Source: Mytilus galloprovincialis (Eukaryota > Mollusca > Bivalvia > Mytilida > Mytilidae). Taken from it: a DNA stretch of 64,000 bases. Below the pieces are notes generated by a model. The model saw only the letters and a list, made by a program, of their open reading frames with translations, did no database searches and was not told the origin of the DNA. The stretch lies in contig NC_134845.1 of the NCBI RefSeq assembly GCF_965363235.1, positions 12,586,101 to 12,650,100 on the forward strand. The letters run 5' to 3'. Position numbers and translations under genes: made by a program. The first letter of the stretch is position 1, and each line of letters opens with the position of its first letter. Of the stretch, positions 41,634 to 55,400 are shown one piece after another.

Positions 41634-44600
41634 CTAAAACACATTATATCTTTATGAAGTAGAGTAGAATAGTGTATGTTTTAAGTATTATGTCACTTAG
41701 TAAATTCAACTAAATAATACTGATTGATGTTAGTATTTAAATCGATGACGTAATCCTCAATAATTATAAGATGTTTCCAGTAAAAAAGAAACATGTATAC
41801 ATTTTATTACTTAATGAATTACTACAAGATGTTACGGCTGTTGGATTTGTATTTGACCAATCGGTATCAAAAGAATGGTTTAATTGCCATTAATTATAAA
41901 AAAAAACCCGATTACTTCAATTATAATAAAATAAAATACTCCGTTTCACATTGCATTGATGGTATTGAAACGATAAATTAGTCATTCACCATTAAACGGT
42001 TAATTTGGCAAATGAGTTGTGTTTCTGCTACTATTATTGTTTTTTTTTTCAAAATGTAAGAACATGTTTGAAAGACATCGACATTGACCTTCAAAATAAA
42101 CATATATATTTATAATCGCAGAAATTGATTGCTATAAAAGAAGACACTTAAAATGAAATAAAACATATAATCTGATGGTTTGTTATATACCATGGTCATT
42201 GGAATCTTTAATCAATAGATGTAATTGTAATTGAATTTAATTTAATAAGTTGCTAAGACAGGGCTATGAATCAATCAAATTAAGGTCATCACTCAAGAAA
42301 TTGAACGATATGCCATTATGTCAAAAGTGTGTCAGAAATCATATCTGATATTCTTCCCCAGTCATTACCGAACTGAACAAGGAAATAACACAACGGGTGC
42401 TGTATACGGTACAGGAAATGCTTACCCTTCCGGAGCACCTGATTTCACTCCCGGTTTTTAGTGTTGTTTCTTATTTATTATTTGTAACTGTTGATGTAAA
42501 TGTCTTTTGGTTTTGTGAGTCTTTGTTTACTCCTTGGTTTTGATTGTTATTGTCTTAATGCATTACTTTATAAAAATGTTGTGTAATTTCATGCATTACA
42601 TGGCATTACTTTTTTTTACATACTATATATATTAAACAGATTGTTTGAGAATTAGCTAAAGCAGAATCTAAGATTTCTGGATTGAGTTAGAACATAATCA
42701 TTTTAATATTATTTTTTTTATTTGAAAAGCATTACTGTAAAGTAATTTATTGTTGTCAAAATATCAATGAATACCTTGTCATGATTAAATAACAGAACAC
42801 TGACCATTGACCATTGTCACAAAACACTTATTAGTTTGTTTTACAATCAATCTTTTCACCATTTTGACACATGGTCATGAATTGATAATGAAATGATAAA
42901 ACATATCAAACGAATGGACAAGAACTGTCATATTCCTTACTTGGTACAGGCATTTTCAAAAGCAGAAAATGGCGACTTGAACCTGATTTTATAGCGCTAA
43001 AGCTCTTACTAGTATGACAGTCGCATCACATTCCATTATTTTTACAACAATAAGTGAACAAAACAGACAATAGTCAAAATATGGTTACAGCAGTCATCAC
43101 GTCTGTGTCACAATCTCCAAACAAAAACATATTTAACAAAAACGCACAGAAAACATCTATCAAATTTAAAAAACCACATGCATTGGTTTGCGTGTTTGAC
43201 GTCATAAAATAAAAACGTCACATAAAAGAAATATAAAATAATTTGGCCGTTCAATGTTTTTAGAAAAAAAATATTAGTTCACATGGGGAATGGTGGTGTT
43301 AGAACTTATTTCAGAAACAGACCGTGATTTGAAAATTTCCAGAAGTTCTTTAGTAGTTATAAGAATCCACATATTGTTAATACCAGTAGCGAGTAAAATA
43401 ATGTTGTCGTTCAAAGTATTTGAAACTTTATAAAAGTACCTTTTTTATCCTGTGGAACATGGTTATGTGACTGAAAAATAACTTCCGCACCTGAAGACTG
43501 ACATATGACTCCCATACCTGTAAAAAGAAAAAAATGGTTTGCGCATATAATTTGAATACTAGTACAGCTGTTTTATACAAGAGGGACGAAAGATACCAGA
43601 TGGACAGTCAAACTCATAAATTGAATTAAAAACTTCATGATCAGGACTGTTGCAACATTTCACATTTAGTTTCACAGCATGCATTCAGTTTCATTTGAAT
43701 ATTACATGGCATGAATAATGCCGTGACAAAACTCTAAACTGAATTCAGTTTTTCTTTTCTAAAGAAGATGCATACTTGAATAGGATGTTATAATGCTAAA
43801 ACAAATTGTAAATAAAATCAAACATCAGTATGGTTAGCAATGCAATTAGGGCATTAAGTCAGCAACCACGTATTCAAACGAGGAAACTAATGGCCTACTT
43901 CATGTAAAAATAATGAACAAAAACAACAATTTAACACACCAACAAACGTCAACCACTGAATTTTAGGTTCATGACATGTGACAGGCATGTACAGAGTGTA
44001 CCTTCTACCATCGTCAGTAGGGAGGAATCAGAAATCATAGCCATGGAATTAAACAAGTTACCTATCAGAATGATCAACAAGACAGTGATAAAAATCGTTA
44101 TATTGGCAAGTCCAATGAGTATGCTGAGTATAATGCTTGGCATGGAACTTGACTTCTTAGTACCTGCAAAAACAATAAATATATATATATTTCACAATAT
44201 CGCTTAACAATAGTTTTAGAGTAAAGATGATTTCCATTTCTTTACTAATTTTTCGTCACATTTTAGATGTGCATTTTCAAAGACCTATATATTTATATGA
44301 CTCCATAGTGTTAACTCTAGGAGATGTTGTGAAGACAACAATTCAAAAGAAATTCAATAAGTATGATAAGATATTGACATATCCATGATGTTATTGCCTG
44401 TTACAGATCACCATCGTTTAGATGGATTTACCTATCATTTTTGGTAACTGTTATATATAATTTATTATATATAATTTATTATATGTTTCGGTACTTATAC
44501 ATCTTTGGGTTTCAATATTTTGGCTTGGAGAGTTCCAGATGGAAGAGAACCATGAAAAGTGCTTCCGATCCATACAGTTTATCATTTTCGTTATCTGTGA

Positions 44601-47154
44601 AGTGAAATCAGAATTGGCATAACTATATTAAAGTGAGAAAATTTACGTAATTTATTGTTTACTTTTTTGATAGTTGGTTTCCTTAGATTATAATTTCCGG
44701 TATGATATTATTATTTTCTGTTTCTCCACATGGTCTCTGTTTTTTATGTTTTAATTTCAGTCCTAGATAGTTACATCGAAAAAAGTTAAATCGCAAACGC
44801 AGATAAACTTTGTGAATACGTAAACATTGCTCATTCATATTCTGTGACCGAAATTTTTTTCTAACATTCCAACCACTAAATATAAATATGGTATATTGTC
44901 ATTTTTGTGTGCTCTAATGATGCATGATTTTTTTTATTTGGAACATTCTTGGTATGATTGTAAAGGAATTGCTATAGTTAACGTAGTACTAATTAACAGA
45001 ACGAAACATATATAGGCGATACATGGCATTACTTTACCTTCCTCATCCATTTGTGAGATTTGCGCTAATGGTCTTTCTTTATCTCTACCAAATAGAAGAT
45101 TTTAAGTTAAATGATATTATAGATGCTTCGTTACATTGAGGCTAATATTGATATGCATAAACAAGAAATATCACACTCAAATATTGATGGATTGTTTATG
45201 TTTCAAAATTTATGTAATATAATAATACCGAACGCAACTTATTTTTTGTTTTTGTTGCTAGAATGGAAAAGGGAAAAGGAGGGTCTCATACTAAATGCAT
45301 GTTCTTTGAGTGTTTGAAGTCGATGAAAGAGAGCGTTCTGTTTAAGGGTAGGCGAGTCTGTTCATTCATCAGTCCATGCCATTGAACAATGAGATATGGT
45401 TGTTAGTATCAAATTAAAGTTTCCGGTTGAAGTAGTTAACCATGCAGTTGCTGTCAACGTTATCTTTTAAATTTTGTGAATTTTTCATTTCAATTTCAAC
45501 GTGTAAGTATACGTTTTCGCAGCTCAATGAACATTGAAATATGATATACCGTAGAAGATTAACCTTTTGTTATGTTATTTTACCACAAAATATAAGTCAT
45601 CTCGATTTAACACATGGTACACATGTGCATTATCACATGGACTTAACTATATATATGCCAAATTAGTATTGACTCATTATTTCGTAATTCAAGCACTGAG
45701 CATGAAAATATGACAGCGAGTGCGATGCATTGTTTACTATATATTCATATCCTTTATATGGAGTTATTTACAATTATTGAAAATACTGAACCTACCTTAC
45801 ATTATCCGGTATCATACTGCAAGTTGATGTCATACTCCAATTTGACAGCTTTACACAGTTATAGTCTGAAAGATTTTCTTAGAAGATTGAAATAAACATA
45901 CAAAAAAATCTTAATTTTTTTATTATATCTTAAAATGAATTATTGTAAATTGTTTTTCAATTTGAAAATAAAAAAATTAAAGTCTTAAAACAAATCGTCT
46001 ACTTCTATTTTATAAACTAGCCTCTAGTGTTCCACACAATGATTTATAAACAAACAGAAAACTTTATGACAAACGCATATACCAATACAAAAAGATCAAT
46101 TGTTTTTAATGCAAATTGTGTTTATTTACCTGGAGTCAGTACAAAATCAGATGGACACTCTTTTTTGTAACATGAACAATCTTCCTTTGATGGTTCACAG
46201 TAGCAAGCATACGCTGGCCTTTTGATAAACTTGTAGCCCCTTCGGTAATCACAGCGACATTGTCTATCGGTCTTGGTAGTACCGTTGTCGTAAATAATTT
46301 GTCCTTCTGCATTGCAGGGGGTCTTTTTAAATGCGCAGGTAGAACTACCATTCGTCCAGTATTTGAAGGGTTGGTATACATCATGTTCACAGTCGACGCC
46401 TTGAATACCACCAACAATTACTACTTTATGACCTAAAATTATTTGAAAAAATTTCATTAACTATTTTGTCCAAAAAAAATGTCACTTTTGTTTTGCCTTC
46501 TGTGTGTATTGTCCTCTAGATTTCACTCTTGTCATGACTTAATAATTCTTTTCTGTTATTTGATGTAAATAGTCAGATATAGGTAAACGGAAATACAAAA
46601 TTTGTGTTCTTCATAAGATCTTATCCATATCATAATACACCAACTGGGACATAAGGTGGAGTTTAGTTTGCTATACGTTTAGTTGACGTCCCATGTATCA
46701 AATTCAAACCAGAAAAAAAAAAATCAAAATTGAAATAACGAATTTGAATGCACCTTTGATAAGAATAAAAAATATAGAGATATATATAATGCCATGGTAA
46801 AAATTCAATTAATGTCCGTTTCGAATATGTAAAACAAGAATATATAGTAATACGGCATTAGTTTAAACAATTTTGTAGACAAAACCAGTTAAAGGTTTTT
46901 TTTTCTAGAATTCATTATTTTTATACAATCATCTTATAAATGGTCATACCTGGAGAATCAAATGTAGGGGTTTCCTGGCATATTTCTGTATAATTTCTAT
47001 TGTTGTCATCATGTAAACAGTAATATTGGTCTGCAAAATTACAAGCGGTCTTAGCTCTATAAAACCATTGCGATGTACTTGGACAGAAGAATTCGAGGCA
47101 GTAAGTAAGTGGAAAAGAGGCAAGTCCAAGGTACATAAGCAATAATAAATGCAT
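40534..47154 (-). CDS. Transmembrane receptor with Cys-rich ectodomain and intracellular nSTAND3-like P-loop NTPase
   Basis: Exons (- strand): 47154-46950, 46432-46130, 44163-44062 (or to 44002), 41633-40534. All junctions have GT/AG and the same phase, giving 569 (or 589) residues. Residues 1-19 are a signal peptide (MHLLLLMYLGLASFPLTYC). The ectodomain to about 170 has some 18 cysteines, NGSS and NYT glycosylation sites, and the blocks CPSTSQWFYRAKTACNF and CDYRRGYKF. I recall these as a mollusc-expanded family. One span (IILSILIGLANITIFITVLLIILI) follows. The cytoplasmic part has Walker A GPDGCGKSS (about 243-251), Walker B MIFLFDDAFG (about 288) and TCRS (about 330), as in nSTAND3 NTPases of animal immunity. 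The protein ends soon after the NTPase and its helical extension; a further 3' exon cannot be excluded. A ligand-triggered, ATP-dependent signalling receptor is inferred. Confidence 0.75.
41640..44000. other. Receptor intron 3: three repeat insertions
   Basis: It contains a Penelope-like 3' tail at 42330-42560 (+; CTTACCCTTCCGGAGCACCT), a copy of the 34440-type repeat reversed at 42840-43200, a short reversed Penelope tail end near 43575 (AGAGGGACGAAAGATACCAG), and a copy of the 7615-type repeat at 43850-43997. The last one abuts the alternative end of the membrane-span exon. Confidence 0.7.
44002..44163 (-). CDS. Receptor exon 3: membrane span
   Basis: Acceptor TTTTTGCAG; G-T-K-K-S-S-S juxtamembrane; 25-residue hydrophobic span. 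Two in-phase donors exist: ATAG/GTAACT after 44062 and GAAG/GTACAC after 44002. The longer form adds 20 residues. The shorter is nearer the consensus. Confidence 0.7.
46130..46432 (-). CDS. Receptor exon 2: Cys-rich ectodomain
   Basis: 101 codons between AATTTTAG and CCAG/GTAAAT. Twelve cysteines include CRCDYRRGYKF, ACYCEPSKEDCSCYKKEC. Contains the NGSS and NGTT glycosylation motifs. The GY-x-F / CxC spacing recalls a TNFR- or EGF-like cysteine ladder, but I cannot assign a named fold. Confidence 0.8.
46950..47154 (-). CDS. Receptor exon 1: signal peptide and first Cys segment
   Basis: The ATG at 47154 directly follows an acceptor (TTTTACAG). This implies a 5' UTR exon further upstream, and a perfect donor ACTACAG/GTAAGT at 48049 fits. 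An upstream Met at 47184 is in frame but would be intronic. The signal peptide ends near LTYC; CPSTSQWFYRAKTACNFADQ follows. Donor CCAG/GTATGA. Confidence 0.8.
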
Positions 47155-48048
47155 CTGTAAAACATAAAGTAACAAAATGCACAAGAAAGAACCCCATAAG
47201 CGTCATATTTTTTTTTTCGTAAAACATACTCATCATGATAAACTATGCCGTTAATAGTTTTCTTGTTTGAATATGTCAGACCGAATTGGTGTAACTTATT
47301 TACATCAATATATTATTGTTCTATGCAGAATGATATTATTCATTAATTTACTAGGGGTCTTTCATCAGTTTTATCATATGTACCTTAAAAGCATGATAAA
47401 TGCGTGGTATCCAATTTCTTTTGACGACATGTTGATAAAAATATATTTAAATATTTAAATGAGACCGCGAGTTTTATACACAAGTATCGACAAGTTTTTT
47501 TTTTATTAAGAAGGGAAAAGAAGTATTTCCGATGTTTTCTTCATAATATTTATATTCTTGTATTTTGCTTTTTGTGCATATTTTTTTTTAAACGTGATCT
47601 AAAAATGTTTGACCGATTTTTCAATTGTAAACAGTAGGAGAAATGTTAAATGGTTTCCGGAAAATCATTTGCTTCGAAATTGGGTCATTGATCTTGTAAA
47701 ATGCTGATATATATAAAAAATATATATATATAAAAAAAAGCATAAAATCCAAATTCTGCATAAAATAGTTGAAAATTAAGTGAGGCTTATAAAGGTTTTG
47801 ATATTTATTTTTACTTTGCATCAGTTTAACATGTTTAACCCATACATAATTTATTCTGAATTATAATGAGAAGTATGTTTATGGCTTTGAAAGGAAATGA
47901 TAAAATAGATTCATTAAAGACCGAACAGACTTTTTTTCAAAAAAGTGGTTTTATCTATCTTTTCCGAAAGTGTGTACTATAAATTAAAGAAAGCAAGTAT
48001 ATTTAAAGCTTCGTAGAAGGAATTATAATAAACATTATAAAGACTTAC

Positions 48049-48115
48049 CTGTAGTTTTGTCACGTGATATTCTATTTATTTTTGTAACAAAGACAAGTAT
48101 ATAGGTCACACTAAA
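48049..48115 (-). other. Candidate 5' UTR exon of the receptor gene
   Basis: On the - strand, TATCACGTGACAAAACTACAG meets GTAAGT, the best donor in the area. It contains an E-box (CACGTG). A TATATA lies about 50 bp upstream. No open frame is needed because the next exon starts with ATG. Confidence 0.4.
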
Positions 48116-48162
48116 GGGGTGGGTGTACCTATCAGAACAATACCATAACGTTTGAAATTGTT

Positions 48163-48198
<36 letters not shown>

Positions 48199-49467
48199 CA
48201 CATCTTTTTTATTTTAACAGTATATATACTAAAATAATATATAAAACATGGAAAACGACTGGAAAATATTCTTTTAGGCAAGTTTGTGCCCATTCTTACA
48301 TCGATGATTCAATAGAGAATTGTTTTTACGTAAAGGAGGACGACTGTCGACAACATCTGATTTGTAATGAAAAGTGTTAAATTTTAAGAACTCGTTCTGC
48401 TCTTTATATCATAATCTATGGTGGTTATTATAGATGATGATATAATTGTTGAAATACCTTTTTCTGTTTGATGTGTCCTTTGAACCACAGCAACACCACA
48501 TCTTTTAAATGATCAACAGAAACTAAAGAAAGATGATAGAAGCTTGTGGAACTGCTAGCTTTAAGTCGTTTAGTTTAATGTAGTAGAAATTGCAATTCCT
48601 AATTGACGCAAACGAATTCTATGTAAATAAAATGCAATTTATGAGTGAACTCGTCATAGATACTTGATAAAGTTCGTATGTCAGACACGCGATCGTCTAT
48701 AAAAGACGACGCTCGAATAACAGAAATTAAAAACAAAACAGAATAGTTTTCATAAATCATCCTAAAGTGACCATATACTGAAGACTGCCACAGAAGAAAA
48801 ACAAATCTAAAAAATAACTCTCATAAAATGTTCAATAAAGTCTCATCTAAATAAATCTAGAGGAGATATTTTTACTAAATTAGTAATTATTTCGAGCCTG
48901 AGGTCCTGAAATATATCGAAGTAAAGCACGGAATTGAGGAGCATTCATGTCCCCTCCCCATTGTTTAAAAAAAGCCTAAGTTATCTATTTTCCTGGGTTG
49001 GAAATCCTTAGTATGTTGAAAACTTCGAAGTTTGAATTGAAAATTTATTTTAAAATTATGACCATACCAAAGATAGTTTATGAAAACGTAAAACTTTGAG
49101 GGTATTGTAACTCTTTATTGGGTCACCATATTCTTTTTGCGCAAATTGCTCTTCCCCTCTTCCAAAAACTGTGTAGCCCCTGTTTAGAACAGTGAAAAGA
49201 AGCTTAATCTATAAAAACCAATAAAATATTCATGATTAATAAAACATGAAACACGGAAACTTGTTTTCCATTTTATTCAAATGTAGTTGAATATCAGAAT
49301 ACTTTTCTATTGTTTCCGTTCAAGTATAAAATTCATGTTTTATTGGATGTATGTATTTGGAATTACAATTAAACTATAGTATATCAAGCAGGAAATAACT
49401 TATTGTTTTTGAAATGATAAAAAAATTATTTCCTTATATTCGATTTAGATGAAAGTGATGTTCCAAT
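48116..49467. promoter_or_regulatory. Intergenic region between two divergent receptor genes
   Basis: The - strand NTPase receptor and the + strand EGF-like paralogue 2 point away from each other across about 1.4-2.3 kb. The region holds a 30-base poly-A run (48166-48195) and AT-rich DNA, with no gene. Shared control of the two is possible but only inferred from position. Confidence 0.35.
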
Positions 49468-52400
49468 ATGGATGCTGGCCAAATAATGTTTTATGTTGTT
49501 TTGTTCTATCTGCCCAGTATACAATGTGTTAAATTGGGAGTTTGCAGCAAAGAAAAAAGGTAACATATACATTGATTTGAATTCCAAAGTTCACCTTCCC
49601 CTATTGGTGCAGTGAATGTGTATTATTCCTTATAAAATATAATAAGGGATCGAAATGATATAGGATTAGCATTCATTTCTCGAAAAAAAGATGGTTTACT
49701 ATATAGAAGTCTAGCAATATATCAAGCTTATTAAACCTTTGAACTTTTGTATGGCCGTATCTGTGTTTTTAATTGTCAATTTTGTTTTCTGTTTGTGGTC
49801 TCAAAATCCTATATTCATACCAAAGCGTTTAAATGTATTTTCGTTAATCTCCACATTACTCTTTGGCATGTACATAGTTATATCAAATTTCAGTTTGTTT
49901 CTCCTTCTAGAAACTTGGGTACCTTTACTCGTTTACCACAGACTAAAGTTTCATTTAAATCATAAAAGTTTTGTTATTTCTAAATAATGATATCACCCTT
50001 TAACCTCTATTTTCTCCCAAACCTAAAAACGTCCATATATAAAAATAAGAAGATGCGGAATGATTGTCAATTAGACAGCCTTCCACAAAAGATCAAATGA
50101 CTAAGAATTTAACAACTATATGTCACTGTATGGCTTTCAACAATGAGCTCAACCTTAATCGCATAGTCAGCTCAAACAGTTATTAAATCTATTTAACATA
50201 ATTTCAAAAGGAACACAACGCTTATATAAATTATTTTTACATTTTACAATGCAGTTGGATGCAATATTTCTTAACTTTAGAGAATCACTTAGAGAATTGT
50301 TATTCAATGAGACAACTATCAGCCGGAGTCAAAATGTAGTGGTAGTAAGCAAGCAGGCCACATTATGGCTTTCAACAAGAAAAGGCCCCGCCATGAAAAA
50401 TTAGAAACAACTCAAAAGAGAAAACTAATGGCCTATTCAAATACAACAATTTACAAAAAAAACATATATCAAAGACACGAGCCAACGACAATTTGTACTA
50501 CAAGCTATTAACTTAGAATAGATACATACGTTTTGTTCAAAATTAAAAGATATGAGTATATATATTTGCAGTGTTATGGTCAGTGGACAAACCGTTATAA
50601 GAACATTATACTTTTGTTGTCGTCACTATGAAGAAAGCAGTGGAATATGCGAAGGTAATATATGTATATCTACTTGTTAAATGTAAGTTTAATGTTAGTG
50701 AAATGTCTAATAATTGGAGCCGGGATAGACTGCATAGATAAATGAGACGTTACTATACGAATTAATTATTAGAAAATATGTTATTAATCTCGAATTTTAT
50801 ATAATTCACTGCACGAAATGAATACCAATAACATTTACTGTTTTCGAGTTTTGCTTCTACAGTATTATAGAAGGAACGACAAAGACCAGCATATTTAACC
50901 CAAACCAATATCGAATGTTGATATATTTATTTCCCAGGACGTTTATTTAGCAATAAACCCCATTGACTAGTGGGATGTAGGAATACGCAGTCACTTCTAG
51001 TAAGAATGTCGACGTTATCAAAATGGTAAAACGGAAACACACTTGCCTGCTTAGAAGCGTGTTTGACACAAAGAGAGCAACAAGTCACACTGCAAGGGAC
51101 AGTTCAAGTACTGCTAAAGTAACATCCGGCGTACCCCACTGAACAATTTGAGGACCATTGCTGTTTCTCCTATACATAAACGACATAGGGTACGACATAA
51201 CATCAATGATTCGCCTGTTCGCTGATGATAGCTTACTTTACCTAGCTAACGATATCAACAAAGGATACAATAACCAAAAATAGACAAACCATCAACTTCA
51301 ACTGCAACATCAATGGACATATCTGTGAATCAGTTGCATCAAACCCATACCTAGGAGCTGAATTTACCAACACAATGGCATGGGACAAACATGTTAACGA
51401 AGTTGTCACTAAAATAAAAAGAGCACTAGGCTTCATTCGAAGAAATGTTGGATTCTGTCCTGAGGAAGTCAAGAAACAAGCCTATCTTGCCCTTGTCCGA
51501 CCTCACCTTGAATACGCTTTATTAAAAGCAACTACCCAAGAGAGTCTGGAACAGTTACACGACTTTTAGAAGAATTTAACCTGATACCACTAGAAACCAG
51601 AAGAAAAATAGCAAGTATATCGCTCTTTCATAAAGCCATCCATGAAAAGGTTGCTATACGGCCTATTCCATTGCATATTCTAAAACCAAGAAGAAATTTG
51701 AGACTCCAACAACCGAATATTAAAAGATACGTACAGATCAGGCCAAACAAAGATATTTAAAGTGCAGCTTTTTTCCGCAGACCATAAGAGACTGGAATAA
51801 ACTACCAGACGAACTATATTATAGAGATTGAGAGCAGTGAGCACAATTTGGAACTTTTGTTTATCAAATATTATATACAAATTTTGTGTCATGTTGGAAG
51901 ACGTCAAACTAACATTTATACTTGAGTGATGGGTTAAAGTACCTTTTTCGTAATTGAAAAGCTCAATAGTACTCCCTGCACGTTTAAGAACCCTTCAAAT
52001 AGCTCTAAGAGGTGTCTGTGCATGGCCCGAAAGTGCTCTCGTGGTCTTTATCTATTTCCTTTGCAGAGGTTACCTTAATTACTAGTTTTTTTTTAAAATG
52101 CTTTAGTTCTAGGGCGTATGAGAGATACAAACTCATAAAAGTTTTAATAGGTTTTTGAAGATATATTAAACAGTGGCAATATGGCAAATTTAGTGCCAAG
52201 GTTTTTTTAAGCGTCTCTAGAAAAAAATCCAATTGCTTTGTCTCGGAATAATGAAATGATATAGGAATTAGTTCAATTTTAAAGGACATTGGTATTTGAA
52301 TTTCTAAAATAATCAAAGTAGAGTTGAAAGGAGTTAATAAAAAGCCTTAACCGATAATTCCTAAGTTGCTCTTGAACATCTTGTAAGGAAGTAAAGGTTC

Positions 52401-55400
52401 AATTTGGTAGAACGTTATGGAATATTCATTTCAAATATGCCAACCAAAAACGTTCATCGCACGTGACTTGGCACCAAATTTTAAATGAGTAATTCGACGA
52501 TCAAAAGTGAAGCAGGAATCGGTTACAATTCCACGACTGCTATGTGACTCCCTTTCGGTTTTTTTTGCATAGTACGTAATTACAGGGTAGTATTATAGTT
52601 TTTTTGGTTTACTATTGTTTTGCCTTTTAGCAGTTTTCTATCTGGTAAACTGTCCAGTTTTCTTGGACTGTATTTTTTTGGTTATAATCTATTCTTGACA
52701 TATTACATGTATCCCTCTTTTTGTATACTCTCAATATTTCCTCGACTATCATGAAATTAATACTTATTCCAATGACATAATGCATATGTTAATACAAGGA
52801 CGCATTACAATAGCATAAAGTAAATTGATAAAATATGTTTTTTTTTTTTAAATTTTAGAATGCGATACAGGATATGAATCTAATGGAACAAGATGCGAAC
52901 CTTGCAAGACGGGTCAGTTTGGTATAAAATGTGCAGACACATGTCATTGCAAAACACACGAAAGGTATGGCCTTATATTTTGTACTACACCAAACTTTAC
53001 ATGATAATATAATGTTAATTCGAGAGGATTATTTCTTTTCAATGTAATATGTTAATGACGTTCATTAAAATTACAAAATGGCAGACACAATCCTCTTTCA
53101 GTTTAGAAGGCATGTGAACGCATTCTTTTGTTTTTGTTTCAGATTAAAAGCTGTTTAAATGATTTGCTATTCGAAAATCATGGATATATTATCTACCACA
53201 AAAATACTAAGAATTTTTTAATTGTGCTGTGATGATATTAATCATAATCTGTATTGTAACCAAGTCTTTACTATAATAAAATGAAGGGATTAAGCCATTT
53301 ACTTTTTTATGCAGGTAAACGAAACAGTGAACCAAAACAGTGAATTATAGTTTTCAAGATATATTATGTTATCGACACACTGTCTGAAAACACAGAAACG
53401 AAATAACACTGTATTGTTGTCAATATAATTGATGTTATGCGACTGTTATATAAGTGAGAGGTTTGGCTATCTATATAACCAGATAAATTCAAACTATCAT
53501 TGTCTACATAAGAAGATGCCCGCAACAAGTTAGGAATATGACCGATGTTATCCATTCGTTTGATGTGTTTAAACTTTTGATTTTTACATCTGATTATGGA
53601 CTTTCGGTTTAGAATATTCCTCGGAGTATTTTTGTTATTTTACCATTTATCAATAATTGTTATATTTTTCTTCATTTATTCAGCTGTGATCATATTCGGG
53701 GATGCATACAGTCCACAAATCAGCTTATAACAGGGGAACATATAACTCCTATCACAGGTAAATAATTAGGGTGAAACAATTTAGGCATTTCCTTTTCAAC
53801 TATTTTAAGAGAAATGTATTTTGTCCTATCATTTTTACCGATTTACTACTTGTAATTTTTCTATGATCATTGAGTTTAAATTTCTATTTTGTGACGTGCA
53901 TTGTCCAGCAAGCTGAAGATATGCGTATACGTCCCTGTCTCCTAATGATACAAAACAACCGTCATTGACTGAAGATTGCAAACAGATGTTCCCAAACGCT
54001 TGCTTGCTTTCTTGAATGATTGCTTTTGAAAAAAATAACCCAACTTAATAAGATGACTATTCCACATTTTCATTAAAAATATTTCTATAATATTAGATAT
54101 CTACCGTTCCTAAATTATATAAATTAAAAATGGTAATTACAAATACATGTATCAACACTTCTTTAAAAATAATAGATATTTTTTATACATTAATGGTGCA
54201 ACATGTCAAGCTTTCAAAGTAGAGTATACACATTTGACAAAAACTACCCATGGTCTGACATCAACACTCATTTTGTAGGTGCAAAGGTTGTTTTGTAAAT
54301 ACTTAATCGGTACCTCCTCCTATACCTAGATATATTTATGAATGTAAAAGGAAAAGCCAAACATTAATTTGTCTCATCAAAACCATTATATTTTTTATGA
54401 AATGCCTCAAATGAAAGTAAAACAAAACCATTCTTTAAAATTTCATGATTTTTGTTTGTTATAGAGAAGACAGCAAAGGACTCTGAAAATGAAGGTAAAA
54501 TATTGAAACATGATAATTAGAAAACGTTGTTGTTTATCTTCACACATTTGATTTTGAATAAAGTAACAAAACTAATATGTACTATTATAATAAGACAGCG
54601 ATGACATTAATGGTACATATTATACTACGGTAGAAACCCATTTCAATAGTTAATGTGTCTCCAGGGCTAATCGATTTCAAAATATATATTTGAAATCAAA
54701 ATAATATTAGAACGTTTTTAAGAGATATAATTCTTAGTTTGACATCGTAGTGTGTTATAATTTTCGGTTTATTTCAGTCTTATACAGCATAATTAGTAAT
54801 ATCACTCAAATAAGGAGACCTTGGGGATATTATACATTACAGAGAAAACCTAAAAATTTTCAATTGTAATATTTCTTCACTGTATAGTTTTGGAAAATCT
54901 AATATAAAAAATTATTATTTTTAGGTTTTCTAAACAAGGAGAGTGGTGTATATTTTGGTAGTTTCGGATTACTCGCATTTGTTATATGTATTTTAATGGC
55001 TTATATCTGTTATAAAAAGGGTAAAAGAAAAGCAGGTGCAAATGTGCCTAAACAAAATACAAACGAATTGGCAATGGATATAAAATGTCTTGTTCATGGG
55101 ACCAAAGGTGAGATGATCACAAATGAAAATGATTATGACGAAATTGACGAGAGGTACTTGTCCGATGTTAAATTGGCAGTAAATCAAGAAAAAGATTTCA
55201 AGAAAAAGGAAAAAGTTCAGCCAGGTGGAAGCAAACATTCGAAGAAAGAAAAAAACAACAGTTCTAGCAATCCTTATCAACTAGTTGTTTCTTCTGCAGT
55301 AGATGTTCACGAGTACTCATCCCCTGAGAAGGGAGACAACTCGGAGGATAATTACCGGGATTCGGGGTACCTTCATCCATATCAACCACTGTCACTGGAT

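Noticed and set aside
49739-49987. Hydrophobic frame in paralogue 2 intron 1
   Set aside because: No splice borders matching the family phases; AT-rich composition explains it.
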